DNA of 9,955 bases from an uncultured Gammaproteobacteria bacterium (GTDB lineage: Bacteria > Pseudomonadota > Gammaproteobacteria > Pseudomonadales > Azotimanducaceae). Shown piece after piece: positions 1 through 6,703 of this stretch (positions within the stretch are counted from its first letter, which is position 1; each line of letters opens with the position of its first letter). The notes under the pieces are model-generated. The model saw only the letters and a list, made by a program, of their open reading frames with translations. It was not told the DNA's origin and made no database searches. Location: contig CAJWLI010000041.1 of NCBI GenBank assembly GCA_913043075.1, forward strand, positions 1-9,955. The letters run 5' to 3'. The position numbers and the translations under genes were made by a program.

Positions 1-504
1 AATGACATATCTATCGCGCTTGGCATCGATCCTGGTTCCGAAGACCTTTCGGATTTAAGGTATGGAAAGATCTGTATCCTCGCCGATGCCGATTCTGACG
101 GGTTACACATTGCAAGTCTTTTGATAGCTTTATTTGTAAAACATTTTCCTATTCTGGTTAAATCCGGACATGTTTATGTAGCGATGCCCCCTCTTTACAG
201 AATTGATCATGGAAAAGAGGTTTACTATGCGTTGGATGATCTTGAGAGGGATCACTTTGTTCAGAAATTGCAAAAAGAAAATAAGAATACCAAAGTAGTT
301 GTTCAGCGTTTTAAAGGCTTGGGAGAAATGAATCCGTCCCAGCTTCGGGAGACAGCTATGGCACCGGGAACAAGGAGACTGATCCAATTAGAGCTCGAAA
401 AAACAAAGACTACAGATGAGCTCTTAGACATGCTCTTGTCAAAAAAAAGGTCAAACGATAGGAGAAAATGGCTTGAGAAGAAAGGTAATTTAGCTGAGCT
501 CTAA
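1..504 (+). CDS. parE: DNA topoisomerase IV subunit B, C-terminal part (5' end outside window)
   Basis: This is the ATPase/Toprim subunit of topoisomerase IV, which with ParC decatenates daughter chromosomes and relaxes supercoils in the cytoplasm. The frame is open from base 1, so the gene begins upstream; 167 codons and a TAA stop (502-504) are visible. The visible part opens inside the Toprim domain: LADADSDGLHIASLL (about visible residues 27-41) carries the acidic metal-binding DxDxD cluster. VQRFKGLGEMNPSQLRET and the C-terminal MLLSKKRSNDRRKWLEKKG are close to E. coli ParE as I remember it. The short ParE-type C-terminus, without the insert of many GyrB proteins, and the following parC argue for ParE rather than GyrB. 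Only 27 nt separate it from parC, so the two are probably co-transcribed. No defect is visible. Confidence 0.96.
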   Translation, partial: NDISIALGIDPGSEDLSDLRYGKICILADADSDGLHIASLLIALFVKHFPILVKSGHVYVAMPPLYRIDHGKEVYYALDDLERDHFVQKLQKENKNTKVVVQRFKGLGEMNPSQLRETAMAPGTRRLIQLELEKTKTTDELLDMLLSKKRSNDRRKWLEKKGNLAEL

Positions 505-531
505 TGTATTAAGAGATGAAAAAAGGAAAAA

Positions 532-2778
532 ATGGATATAGAGACTGAGAAAATATCGATAGCTGAATATACTGAAGAGGCTTACTTAAACTACGCGATG
601 TATGTAATAAACGATCGCGCTCTGCCATTTATCGGTGACGGATTGAAGCCGGTGCAAAGACGAATCATCCACGCAATGAACGCTCTTCGGCTTTCCCCTG
701 AGGCAAAGTTCTCAAAGTCTGCTAGAACTATTGGAGAAGTCATTGGGAAATTTCATCCCCATGGCGACAGTGCGTGTTACGAAGCAATGGTTTTAATGGC
801 TCAGACTTTTTCTTACCGATACCCACTTGTGGATGGACAAGGTAACTGGGGCTCGCCTGATGATCCAAAATCTTACGCTGCAATGAGGTATACCGAATCC
901 AAGTTAACCTTTTACTCCAGAATTTTGCTTGAAGAATTACACCAAGGGACGGTCGAATGGATTCCTAATTTTGACGGAACAATTGAAGAACCAGTTCACT
1001 TGCCAGCTCGAGTGCCTAATGTCTTGCTAAATGGAGGTATGGGGATTGCGGTCGGTATGACAACAGATATACCTCCCCACAATCTAAATGAAATTATTAA
1101 CGCATGTATTTACATTTTAGATCATCCTAAAGCCGAGTTAAATCAGGTTCTAGAATTGGTGCTAGGCCCCGATTTCCCAAGTGGCGCCGATATAGTTTCA
1201 AGCAAAGAAGAAATTAAAGAGGTATACGAAACTGGTCGCGGCGCAATAAAAGCTCGAGCAGTATATGAACCAGACCGAGGCGAAATCGTTATTACCGCCC
1301 TGCCTTACCAAGTGTCGGGGGCAAAAATTTTAGAACAGATTGCCAATCAAATGAGAGCAAAAAAATTGCCGATGGTAGTAGATGTGCGCGATGAGTCAGA
1401 TCACGAATATCCGACACGGATAGTAGTCGTTCTCAAATCCAGTCGGGTAGACTCCGAGGGGGTTATGAGTCATTTGTTCGCTACGACTGATCTAGAAAAA
1501 AATCATAGAGTCAATCTGAATACAATTGGCTTAAATGGAAGGCCTAGAGTCATGGGCTTAGTCGAGTTATTGAAAGAATGGCTGCGATTTCGAGCCGACA
1601 CTGTAACTTTGAGGTTGAAGTATAGACTGGAGAAAATACTTGAGAGGCTCCATATTTTAGAAGGACTTTTACTTGCCTATTTGAACTTAGATTTAGTGAT
1701 AGAAATCATCAGAAATGAAGAAAGCCCGAAATCGAAGCTGATCACTGATTTAAAATTATCTGTCGAGCAAGCCGAGGCAATTTTAAATTTAAGGCTGAGA
1801 CAATTAGGGAAGCTGGAAGAAGAGAAAATAACCCAGGAACAAAAAAACTTAGAAGAAGAAAAAAAAGGAATTGAAAAAACCCTTAAAGCTAAGGCTCGTT
1901 TAAAAAATTTAATAAAAAAGGAACTCGAAGAAGACAAGCAAATCCATGGTGGACCACGCTTGTCCGATTTAGTGGAAAGAGAAGAATCTAGAGCTTTCCA
2001 AGAAAAAGAAATTCTCCTGTCGGAACCGGTAACTGTAGTGCTCTCTGAGCAAGGCTGGGTCCGCTCCGCCAAAGGCCACGATGTAACCCCACTAGATCTA
2101 AGTTATCGAGCCGGCGATGGCTTCCTGCAATCTGAAAAGTGCAAAACCGAACAAGATGCCGTTTTCTTTGACTCCGTCGGCAGAGGCTATACTGCGGCAA
2201 TTCATGGATTACCTTCTGCAAGAGGCCAAGGGGAGCCTTTAACGGGTAGATTTAATCCACCCGTTGGAGCAGTCTTTATGGGATTAACGGCAGGAGAAAA
2301 TGATTCAAAATTTTTACTGTCCTCAGATAGTGGGTATGGATTTTTGGCACGTTTGAGTGATCTCAAATCAAAAAATAAAAACGGTAAAGCCATAATGAAA
2401 GTTATTGCTAACTCTTTAGTTAATCAACCTCAGCCAGTAAGAAATCACGATACTGATTTGATAGGTGCTTTTAGTAGCCAGGGCAGACTATTAATCTTTG
2501 ACTTAAGAGAGCTCCCTTTGTTGGGAAAGGGGAAAGGAATCAAAATAATGAATATACCTCGTTCTAATCTAGACACTCGGGATGAAGTGATGTCTTTTGT
2601 AAAAGTTTTTTCACCCGAGTCCAGTGTTTTAGTATTTTCAGGAAAAAGAAAATTAAATCTATCTCCGAAAGATTTAATCCATTTCAAAAGTGACAGAGCT
2701 CGAAGAGGCCTTAAGTTGCCCAGAGGCTTCCAAAAAGTCGACGATGTAATAGTTAAAGCATCTGGTGAGACGAGTTAG
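532..2778 (+). CDS. parC: DNA topoisomerase IV subunit A
   Basis: This is the DNA cleavage/rejoining subunit of topoisomerase IV, partner of ParE. It has 748 residues, close to the 752 of E. coli ParC. The breakage-reunion domain covers about residues 8-480. The active-site tyrosine is Y120 in AAMRYTES, preceded by R119. The quinolone-resistance region (residues 72-86, GKFHPHGDSACYEAM) keeps G78, S80 and E84, the wild-type susceptible residues in E. coli numbering. A charged coiled coil (about 415-470) is rich in K and E. The C-terminal beta-pinwheel (about 495-740) includes WVRSAKGHDVTPLDLSYRAG and LPSARGQGEPLTG, typical of ParC; no GyrA-box is seen. The ATG start is supported by AAAAGGA at 521-527 and aligns with the family start. 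Its TAG stop overlaps the stop of the opposing membrane-protein gene by 4 nt. Confidence 0.98.
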   Translation: MDIETEKISIAEYTEEAYLNYAMYVINDRALPFIGDGLKPVQRRIIHAMNALRLSPEAKFSKSARTIGEVIGKFHPHGDSACYEAMVLMAQTFSYRYPLVDGQGNWGSPDDPKSYAAMRYTESKLTFYSRILLEELHQGTVEWIPNFDGTIEEPVHLPARVPNVLLNGGMGIAVGMTTDIPPHNLNEIINACIYILDHPKAELNQVLELVLGPDFPSGADIVSSKEEIKEVYETGRGAIKARAVYEPDRGEIVITALPYQVSGAKILEQIANQMRAKKLPMVVDVRDESDHEYPTRIVVVLKSSRVDSEGVMSHLFATTDLEKNHRVNLNTIGLNGRPRVMGLVELLKEWLRFRADTVTLRLKYRLEKILERLHILEGLLLAYLNLDLVIEIIRNEESPKSKLITDLKLSVEQAEAILNLRLRQLGKLEEEKITQEQKNLEEEKKGIEKTLKAKARLKNLIKKELEEDKQIHGGPRLSDLVEREESRAFQEKEILLSEPVTVVLSEQGWVRSAKGHDVTPLDLSYRAGDGFLQSEKCKTEQDAVFFDSVGRGYTAAIHGLPSARGQGEPLTGRFNPPVGAVFMGLTAGENDSKFLLSSDSGYGFLARLSDLKSKNKNGKAIMKVIANSLVNQPQPVRNHDTDLIGAFSSQGRLLIFDLRELPLLGKGKGIKIMNIPRSNLDTRDEVMSFVKVFSPESSVLVFSGKRKLNLSPKDLIHFKSDRARRGLKLPRGFQKVDDVIVKASGETS

Positions 2779-3788
2779 TTTTCTAAGATTAGTTTAGATG
2801 AAATTTCTTCAATAGATAAGTCGTCTCTAAGCTCGAGGACTGAATAAATAGATTCTGAATCAAAAAGCGCATGACGAAATGGCTGTAATACTAAATCCTC
2901 GATATTTGGTTTAACTGCGCTCTCTAGTAATAATCGATCGGCAGCAATTAAGGCTAAGTAGCTAGTAGATTTTCGTCCTTCCAGATTGTCCTCATTGATC
3001 GCGGATATAGCGCCTCCAAAAGAGATGCTTTTATCAAGCTTTGAGATGACAGACTTTATTAACAATCCTGTTCTAGCAGCATCATAGATAGCATTGTTCC
3101 CCGAGAAAGATATAAGAATTTCTTCTTTCATAGTTTGTTCCACTCTGCCTTGATAAGTTTGCGCCGCTAGATAGAAGTTTTGAAAATATCGTTCCATGTA
3201 GTGCGCTGGCTTAATCCTAATTACTAAAATACATACGGCTTTTTTTTCTTCTGTACTTCCCGAGTTTTTTTGTTTGTTCGATGAGCTACCACCCCCAGAA
3301 TCTAGCAACCCCTTCATTGACGATGAAAAAAACCATATAAATATTGCGTAAACTGATAGTAATAGGAATATCTGTCCCGCTAGGGAGTTGCTTAGGCTTT
3401 CGGAACCTTTAAGGCCAATCGTTACCGACCCCTCTTCGCTATCATCAAATGTAACTTGATAGAAATATATCGATTCTGTCCCAGATTTTTTCCCAACTTC
3501 TATTATTTTTCCGTTCCCTAATGAGATATCAATGAAAGCGATTCCTTTTTCTTCTATCAGTTGTGTGACGAGCAGATTAAGAGAAACTATATCGTCAGCT
3601 ATTACATGCTTCTCAATCCGCTTATAAATCTGCGTGGTGGCCAAATATGAATACTCTTTATTTATAGCCTCTAAATTTTGTTCCATCTTTTTTTCGTAGA
3701 GCATAGCAATGATTAAGGATAAAAATATTGGGAAAAAACCCAACATCAAAAACCATCGATTAATGGGATAAGAAGTGCGAGAAGTCAT
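2775..3788 (-). CDS. Smp/AhpA (YtjB)-type two-pass membrane protein with cyclase-like cytoplasmic domain
   Basis: This 337-residue inner-membrane protein has no firmly known function. The family assignment rests mainly on architecture and on position, divergent from serB as smp (ytjB) is in E. coli. Residues 12-30 form a first membrane helix, 31-136 a probable periplasmic region, and 138-155 a second membrane helix. Residues 160-183 are a low-complexity Ser/Gly/Lys linker and 184-337 a cytoplasmic domain. That domain has a strand (AVCILVIRI), then YQGRVEQTMKEEILISFSG, then a helix, FGGAIS and later SYLALIAADRLL. This order resembles a class III nucleotidyl cyclase fold, but metal-binding Asp positions appear replaced (R191; K221/E222). 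E. coli Smp is shorter, about 214 residues. No clear Shine-Dalgarno precedes the ATG. Presence as a real gene is nearly certain; the family name is moderate and the domain reading tentative. Confidence 0.85.
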   Translation of the reverse strand: MTSRTSYPINRWFLMLGFFPIFLSLIIAMLYEKKMEQNLEAINKEYSYLATTQIYKRIEKHVIADDIVSLNLLVTQLIEEKGIAFIDISLGNGKIIEVGKKSGTESIYFYQVTFDDSEEGSVTIGLKGSESLSNSLAGQIFLLLSVYAIFIWFFSSSMKGLLDSGGGSSSNKQKNSGSTEEKKAVCILVIRIKPAHYMERYFQNFYLAAQTYQGRVEQTMKEEILISFSGNNAIYDAARTGLLIKSVISKLDKSISFGGAISAINEDNLEGRKSTSYLALIAADRLLLESAVKPNIEDLVLQPFRHALFDSESIYSVLELRDDLSIEEISSKLILEN

Positions 3789-3798
3789 GCAAGTGGTA

Positions 3799-3807
3799 TG
3801 CTATAAA
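3799..3807 (+). promoter_or_regulatory. Possible extended -10 promoter of serB
   Basis: TGC followed by TATAAA (3802-3807) fits the extended -10 pattern TGnTATAAT with one mismatch. No -35 hexamer is recognisable 16-18 nt upstream, which extended -10 promoters can tolerate. Transcription would start near 3814, leaving a leader of about 54-66 nt depending on the serB start. The element lies in the leader of the divergent gene, so the two promoters would occupy overlapping DNA. Confidence 0.3.
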
Positions 3808-3822
3808 GTCTATCTTCACACC

Positions 3823-3851
3823 ATTATACCGAATACTTTCCCGTTAGTCGC
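3823..3851 (-). promoter_or_regulatory. Probable sigma70 promoter of the Smp-like gene
   Basis: On the minus strand the -10 hexamer is a perfect TATAAT (3828 down to 3823). Exactly 17 nt further upstream is GCGACT (3851 down to 3846), which keeps only the GAC core of TTGACA. Transcription would start near 3816, giving a leader of about 28 nt before the ATG at 3788. The -35 match is weak, so the call rests on the perfect -10, the spacing and the location in the short divergent spacer. Confidence 0.5.
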
Positions 3852-3855
3852 AGTT

Positions 3856-3860
3856 GAGGA
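3856..3860 (+). promoter_or_regulatory. Shine-Dalgarno-like GAGGA that bears on the serB start
   Basis: GAGGA lies 7 nt before an in-frame TTG (3868) and 19 nt before the ATG (3880). The spacing suits TTG and is too long for ATG, whose immediate upstream sequence has no good match. TTG initiation is credible here because epmA in this window must also use it. Homology to known SerB N-termini favours ATG, so the start remains open between the two. Confidence 0.35.
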
Positions 3861-3879
3861 TAGAGATTTGAGATCACAT

Positions 3880-5085
3880 ATGACTGAACTATTTTTAATT
3901 AGAATATTTGGAGATGGCGGCTCGCCAGTTACCCAGAAGGTCTCATCAATCTTAGCTGATATGGATGCAGAAATTCTAGATATAGGACATTCGGTTATAC
4001 ATAATAATTTATCCTTGGGTCTTTTGGTTCATTTGCCAGAAAGCGACAGATCTGCTCCGGTAAAATTGGAGCGCCGATTAGGATCGGTCGCCGAGAAAAT
4101 AATAATTTCTTCAGTAAACTTAGATAGTTACGAGTTATGGGTGCAGAATCAAGGGGCTCCGAGATACGTTTTGACTCTCTTGGCTCGCAGACTCAAGGCT
4201 TCTCATTTGTCAGCAGTAAGCGACTTGATTGCTGGAAGCGATTTGAAGGTAGACGCTATAAAAAGACTATCAGGGAGAATCTCAAGACGATCCGATTTCG
4301 GTAGTACCAAAGCTTGTGTAGAGTTTTCAATTCGAGGAGAGCCCCAAAAGAGCTTCAGAGAAAATCTCCTCGCGGTTGGAAATGAATTTCAAATTGATGT
4401 GGCACTCCAAGAAGACGGGATTTACAGAAGGCATCGCCGGCTTATCGCATTCGATATGGACAGCACTCTAATAGCTACAGAGGTTATTGATGAGTTGGCA
4501 GACCGATTTAGTGTTGGGGAAAAAGTCAGAGCAATAACAGCTAAAGCTATGGCAGGGGAATTAGACTTTGCTGATAGCCTTCGCCGTCGGGTTGAGTTGC
4601 TTGAGGGAATGGAATCTATCGACCTAGAGCAAGTGGCCTCTAAAATCCCGTTGGCTGAAGGGGCGGAATCGCTATTTAAAACTCTTAATCACCTCGGTTA
4701 TAAAACCGCCATTATTTCAGGTGGGTTTACCTTTTTTGGTAACCAGTTAAAAGAAAAACTGGGAATAGATTACGTTTTCGGAAATCAGCTTGAAATTCAG
4801 GAAGGTAAAATAACAGGCAAATTAATAGGTCAGATTATTGGAGCTGAGCAAAAGGCTGAAATTTTAGAAAATATTGCCAAAAAAGAAAATATATCATTAA
4901 AACAAACTATCGCCGTAGGAGATGGAGCAAATGATTTGCCAATGTTGTCAGTCGCTGGACTGGGAATTGCCTTCAAAGCAAAACCATTGGTTCGAAAAGT
5001 TGCAAAACATTCAATTTCTAATCTAGGACTCGACAGCTTGCTGTACCTAATGGGAATCAGGGACTTTGAAATAAATAAGGTTTAA
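3880..5085 (+). CDS. serB: Phosphoserine phosphatase (two ACT domains plus HAD domain)
   Basis: SerB hydrolyses O-phospho-L-serine to L-serine, the last step of serine synthesis, in the cytoplasm. From this start it has 401 residues. Two ACT-like regulatory domains cover about residues 1-80 and 85-165, as in the long Pseudomonas-type SerB; E. coli SerB lacks the full pair. The HAD phosphatase domain follows: motif I FDMDST with nucleophile D192 and acid/base D194, motif II SGGFTFF at S280, motif III lysine K325, and motif IV GDGANDLPM around D348/D352. All catalytic residues are present. ATG 3880 aligns with the Pseudomonas start, but TTG 3868 in the same frame has a better-spaced GAGGA and would add four residues. 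The frame also stays open upstream to GTG 3775, but that part does not resemble SerB. The TAA stop overlaps the epmB stop by 4 nt. Confidence 0.96.
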   Translation: MTELFLIRIFGDGGSPVTQKVSSILADMDAEILDIGHSVIHNNLSLGLLVHLPESDRSAPVKLERRLGSVAEKIIISSVNLDSYELWVQNQGAPRYVLTLLARRLKASHLSAVSDLIAGSDLKVDAIKRLSGRISRRSDFGSTKACVEFSIRGEPQKSFRENLLAVGNEFQIDVALQEDGIYRRHRRLIAFDMDSTLIATEVIDELADRFSVGEKVRAITAKAMAGELDFADSLRRRVELLEGMESIDLEQVASKIPLAEGAESLFKTLNHLGYKTAIISGGFTFFGNQLKEKLGIDYVFGNQLEIQEGKITGKLIGQIIGAEQKAEILENIAKKENISLKQTIAVGDGANDLPMLSVAGLGIAFKAKPLVRKVAKHSISNLGLDSLLYLMGIRDFEINKV

Positions 5086-6077
5086 CAAAAAAATGTCTTT
5101 TTTGAGTCCAGTCCCGGAATTTCTTGAGCAAGACGTGGAACCAAGTAGCCAGGTAAGTGCCCCTTTAGATCTTCGATTATTTTCATGCCTTCGGATGCTG
5201 AGACAAAGAAATGTGAAGTTCCCTTTATTGGATCAAGTAGGTGCAGGTAATAAGGTAAAACTCCTGCCTCGAAAAGTTTTTCCGAAAGCGAAGCTAAGAC
5301 TTTTGATCTGTTATTAACACCTTTCAGAAGAACGCTTTGATTCAACAGCACAGTATTACTGAGTTTTATTTTCGTTATGTATTCGCGAACCTCATCATTT
5401 ATTTCATTTGGGTGATTTACGTGAAAAACAAACACTAATTTTTTCCTACATTTTTTTGCCCACGAGATTAATCCTGGGTTAATACGGTTAGGTATGACAA
5501 CTGGTAACCTTGTGTGAATCCTAATTGTATTTATGTGTTTTATGTCATTTAGACTTAGGATTAAATTTTCAAGAAATTTATCGGGTAGTATTAAAGGGTC
5601 CCCGCCGCTGAAAATTATCTCTCGTAGAGTTTTGTCCAAACTCACATGTTCTAGCAGCTCCCTCCATTTTTGTTGATCTAACCTTGACTGATCATATGGA
5701 AAGTGACGCCTGAAGCAGTAACGACAATTTATACCGCATGCTGCTGCCGCAATTATTAGAGCTCTGCGGCGATACTTTTGTATTAGCCCTTTCGGAAGAT
5801 TTGTTGGTTTTTGTTCTTTAAGAGGATCCAAAATGTATCCGGAAACCTCTTTCTCCTCTTCGACTTTTGGGAGTACTTGAAGTAAGAGAGGATCGTTTAG
5901 ATCACCCTTCTGAATTCGATTTAGATAAGGAAAGGGTACAAGTAAGGGGAAGTCTGATTTAAAATCGCTCAATGAGATCTCAAGCTCGCTGGCCAAGCGA
6001 TTGGGATCGCGAACCGCATTTTTTAAGTGCCAGTTCCAATTATGCTCAAGGGATTTAGATTTTGTTGAGACTTTCAT
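5082..6077 (-). CDS. epmB: EF-P beta-lysylation protein, lysine 2,3-aminomutase (radical SAM)
   Basis: EpmB converts (S)-alpha-lysine to (R)-beta-lysine, the substrate EpmA attaches to EF-P. It is a cytoplasmic radical-SAM, PLP-dependent enzyme of 331 residues, near the 342 of E. coli EpmB. The [4Fe-4S] motif CxxxCxxC is CGINCRYCF, with C114, C118 and C121. FSGGDPL is the usual glycine-rich SAM-binding motif. DPLKEQ (residues 84-89), RLPVVIPNRI, LLNQSVLL and PYYLHLLDPIKGTSHF follow the family order. The lysine in GLDSKK near the C-terminus fits the PLP-binding lysine. The C-terminus is short, ending KTFFC just after that lysine, where E. coli has roughly ten more residues. It is divergent from efp with a 25-nt spacer; its ribosome site is weak (GAG 6 nt before ATG). 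Its context beside efp and epmA separates it from a catabolic lysine aminomutase. Confidence 0.96.
   Translation of the reverse strand: MKVSTKSKSLEHNWNWHLKNAVRDPNRLASELEISLSDFKSDFPLLVPFPYLNRIQKGDLNDPLLLQVLPKVEEEKEVSGYILDPLKEQKPTNLPKGLIQKYRRRALIIAAAACGINCRYCFRRHFPYDQSRLDQQKWRELLEHVSLDKTLREIIFSGGDPLILPDKFLENLILSLNDIKHINTIRIHTRLPVVIPNRINPGLISWAKKCRKKLVFVFHVNHPNEINDEVREYITKIKLSNTVLLNQSVLLKGVNNRSKVLASLSEKLFEAGVLPYYLHLLDPIKGTSHFFVSASEGMKIIEDLKGHLPGYLVPRLAQEIPGLDSKKTFFC
5087..5103. repeat. A-run/T-run inverted repeat at the serB-epmB junction
   Basis: Seven A (5087-5093), TGTC, then six T (5098-5103) can pair as a 6-bp all-A/T stem with a 4-nt loop. It starts one base after the serB stop codon and lies inside the last codons of epmB, where it encodes the Lys/Thr/Phe-rich tail. 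It reads the same way on both strands. It could be a weak two-way terminator, but an A:U stem is unstable, and it may be only composition. Confidence 0.2.
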
Positions 6078-6092
6078 AATTTACTCAAAAAA

Positions 6093-6100
6093 AGGTGATC
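6093..6100 (+). promoter_or_regulatory. Strong ribosome binding site of efp
   Basis: AGGTGATC matches eight consecutive bases of the perfect complement to the conserved 16S rRNA 3' tail (TAAGGAGGTGATCC). The AGG ends 7 nt before the efp ATG at 6103. It fixes that start over the in-frame upstream ATG at 6001, which lies inside epmB. A strong site suits EF-P, an abundant protein, and contrasts with the weak site of the divergent epmB. Confidence 0.75.
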
Positions 6101-6102
6101 GA

Positions 6103-6675
6103 ATGGCTAATTATTCTACCAACGAATTCAAATCAGGTCTCAAAGTAATGCTAGAGGGGGACCCTTGTAACATAATAGAAAATGAGTTCGTCAAGCCCGG
6201 TAAGGGACAGGCTTTCAATCGGGTCAAGCTAAAGAATCTCCGGTCAGGTCGTGTTTGGGAGCGGACCTTTAAATCAGGTGAGACGCTTGAGAGCGCAGAT
6301 GTAATGGAGTTTGAGATGGAATTTTTGTACAGCGATGGAACATATTGGCATTTCATGAAAACAGACGGCAGTTTTGAGCAAGTAGCTAGCGATAAAGCGG
6401 CGCTTGACGGCAGTGAAATTTGGTTAAACGAGACAGATAGAGTGACAGTTACTCTTTGGAATGACAACCCCATCTTAGTCACTCCACCTAATTTCGTTGA
6501 GTTAGCTGTTATTGAGACGGACCCTGGTCTTAAAGGAGACACTGCTAGTGGTGGATCTAAACCTGCGACTTTAAAGACTGGAGCTGTCATAAAAGTTCCG
6601 CTTTTTGTAAACATTGGAGAGGTTGTTCGTGTTGATACTAGAACGGGTGAATATCAGGGTAGAGTTAAGCAATAG
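6103..6675 (+). CDS. efp: Translation elongation factor P
   Basis: EF-P binds ribosomes between the P and E sites and restores peptide-bond formation at polyproline and similar stalling motifs. The protein has 190 residues (E. coli 188). Domain I (1-65) carries the modified loop, VKPGKGQAF, with K34 as the expected beta-lysylation site, exactly as in E. coli. Domain II covers about 66-128 and domain III about 130-190, with TPPNFVELAV, DPGLKGDTA and the C-terminal signature VPLFVNIGEVVRVDTRTGEY. The K34 loop and the adjacent epmA and epmB indicate the (R)-beta-lysine modification, rather than rhamnosylation of an arginine loop or the unmodified types. Start chosen by the strong ribosome site and family alignment. 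Only 25 nt separate it from epmB, so its promoter probably lies at least partly inside the epmB 5' end. It is probably co-transcribed with epmA, 28 nt downstream. Confidence 0.99.
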   Translation: MANYSTNEFKSGLKVMLEGDPCNIIENEFVKPGKGQAFNRVKLKNLRSGRVWERTFKSGETLESADVMEFEMEFLYSDGTYWHFMKTDGSFEQVASDKAALDGSEIWLNETDRVTVTLWNDNPILVTPPNFVELAVIETDPGLKGDTASGGSKPATLKTGAVIKVPLFVNIGEVVRVDTRTGEYQGRVKQ

Positions 6676-6689
6676 TTGCCGAAAGTGAT

Positions 6690-6696
6690 AAGGAGA
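6690..6696 (+). promoter_or_regulatory. Ribosome binding site that fixes the TTG start of epmA
   Basis: AAGGAGA is a strong Shine-Dalgarno. The GGAG ends 8 nt before TTG at 6704. An in-frame TAA at 6689-6691 overlaps the start of this element, so no ATG or GTG upstream can be used. The next possible upstream codon is ATT at 6698, too close to the site. Confidence 0.75.
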
Positions 6697-6703
6697 GATT
6701 TTT

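Noticed and set aside
1859..1868. Run of eight A followed by GG in parC as a possible programmed slippage site.
   Set aside because: The normal frame continues through a conserved ParC coiled coil to the full C-terminal domain; the run fits Lys/Glu-rich composition.
1677..2072. Minus-strand open frame of 131 codons inside parC, rich in Ser and Phe.
   Set aside because: It is the reverse of the A-rich parC coiled-coil region (Lys/Glu codons read as Phe/Ser). parC on the plus strand is intact and highly conserved.
3775..3867. Upstream GTG/ATG starts for serB (3775, 3787).
   Set aside because: They overlap the start of the divergent membrane-protein gene, lack ribosome sites and encode residues unlike known SerB N-termini.
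5093..5317. Plus-strand open frame of 74 codons just after serB.
   Set aside because: It is antisense to the conserved C-terminal part of epmB and shows no family features.
6001..6102. N-terminal extension of efp starting at ATG 6001.
   Set aside because: The extension lies inside epmB, does not resemble EF-P, and the strong ribosome site directly precedes ATG 6103, which gives the normal EF-P N-terminus.
6111..6614. Minus-strand open frame of 167 codons opposite efp.
   Set aside because: It is a shadow of efp with no recognisable motifs; efp explains the whole stretch.
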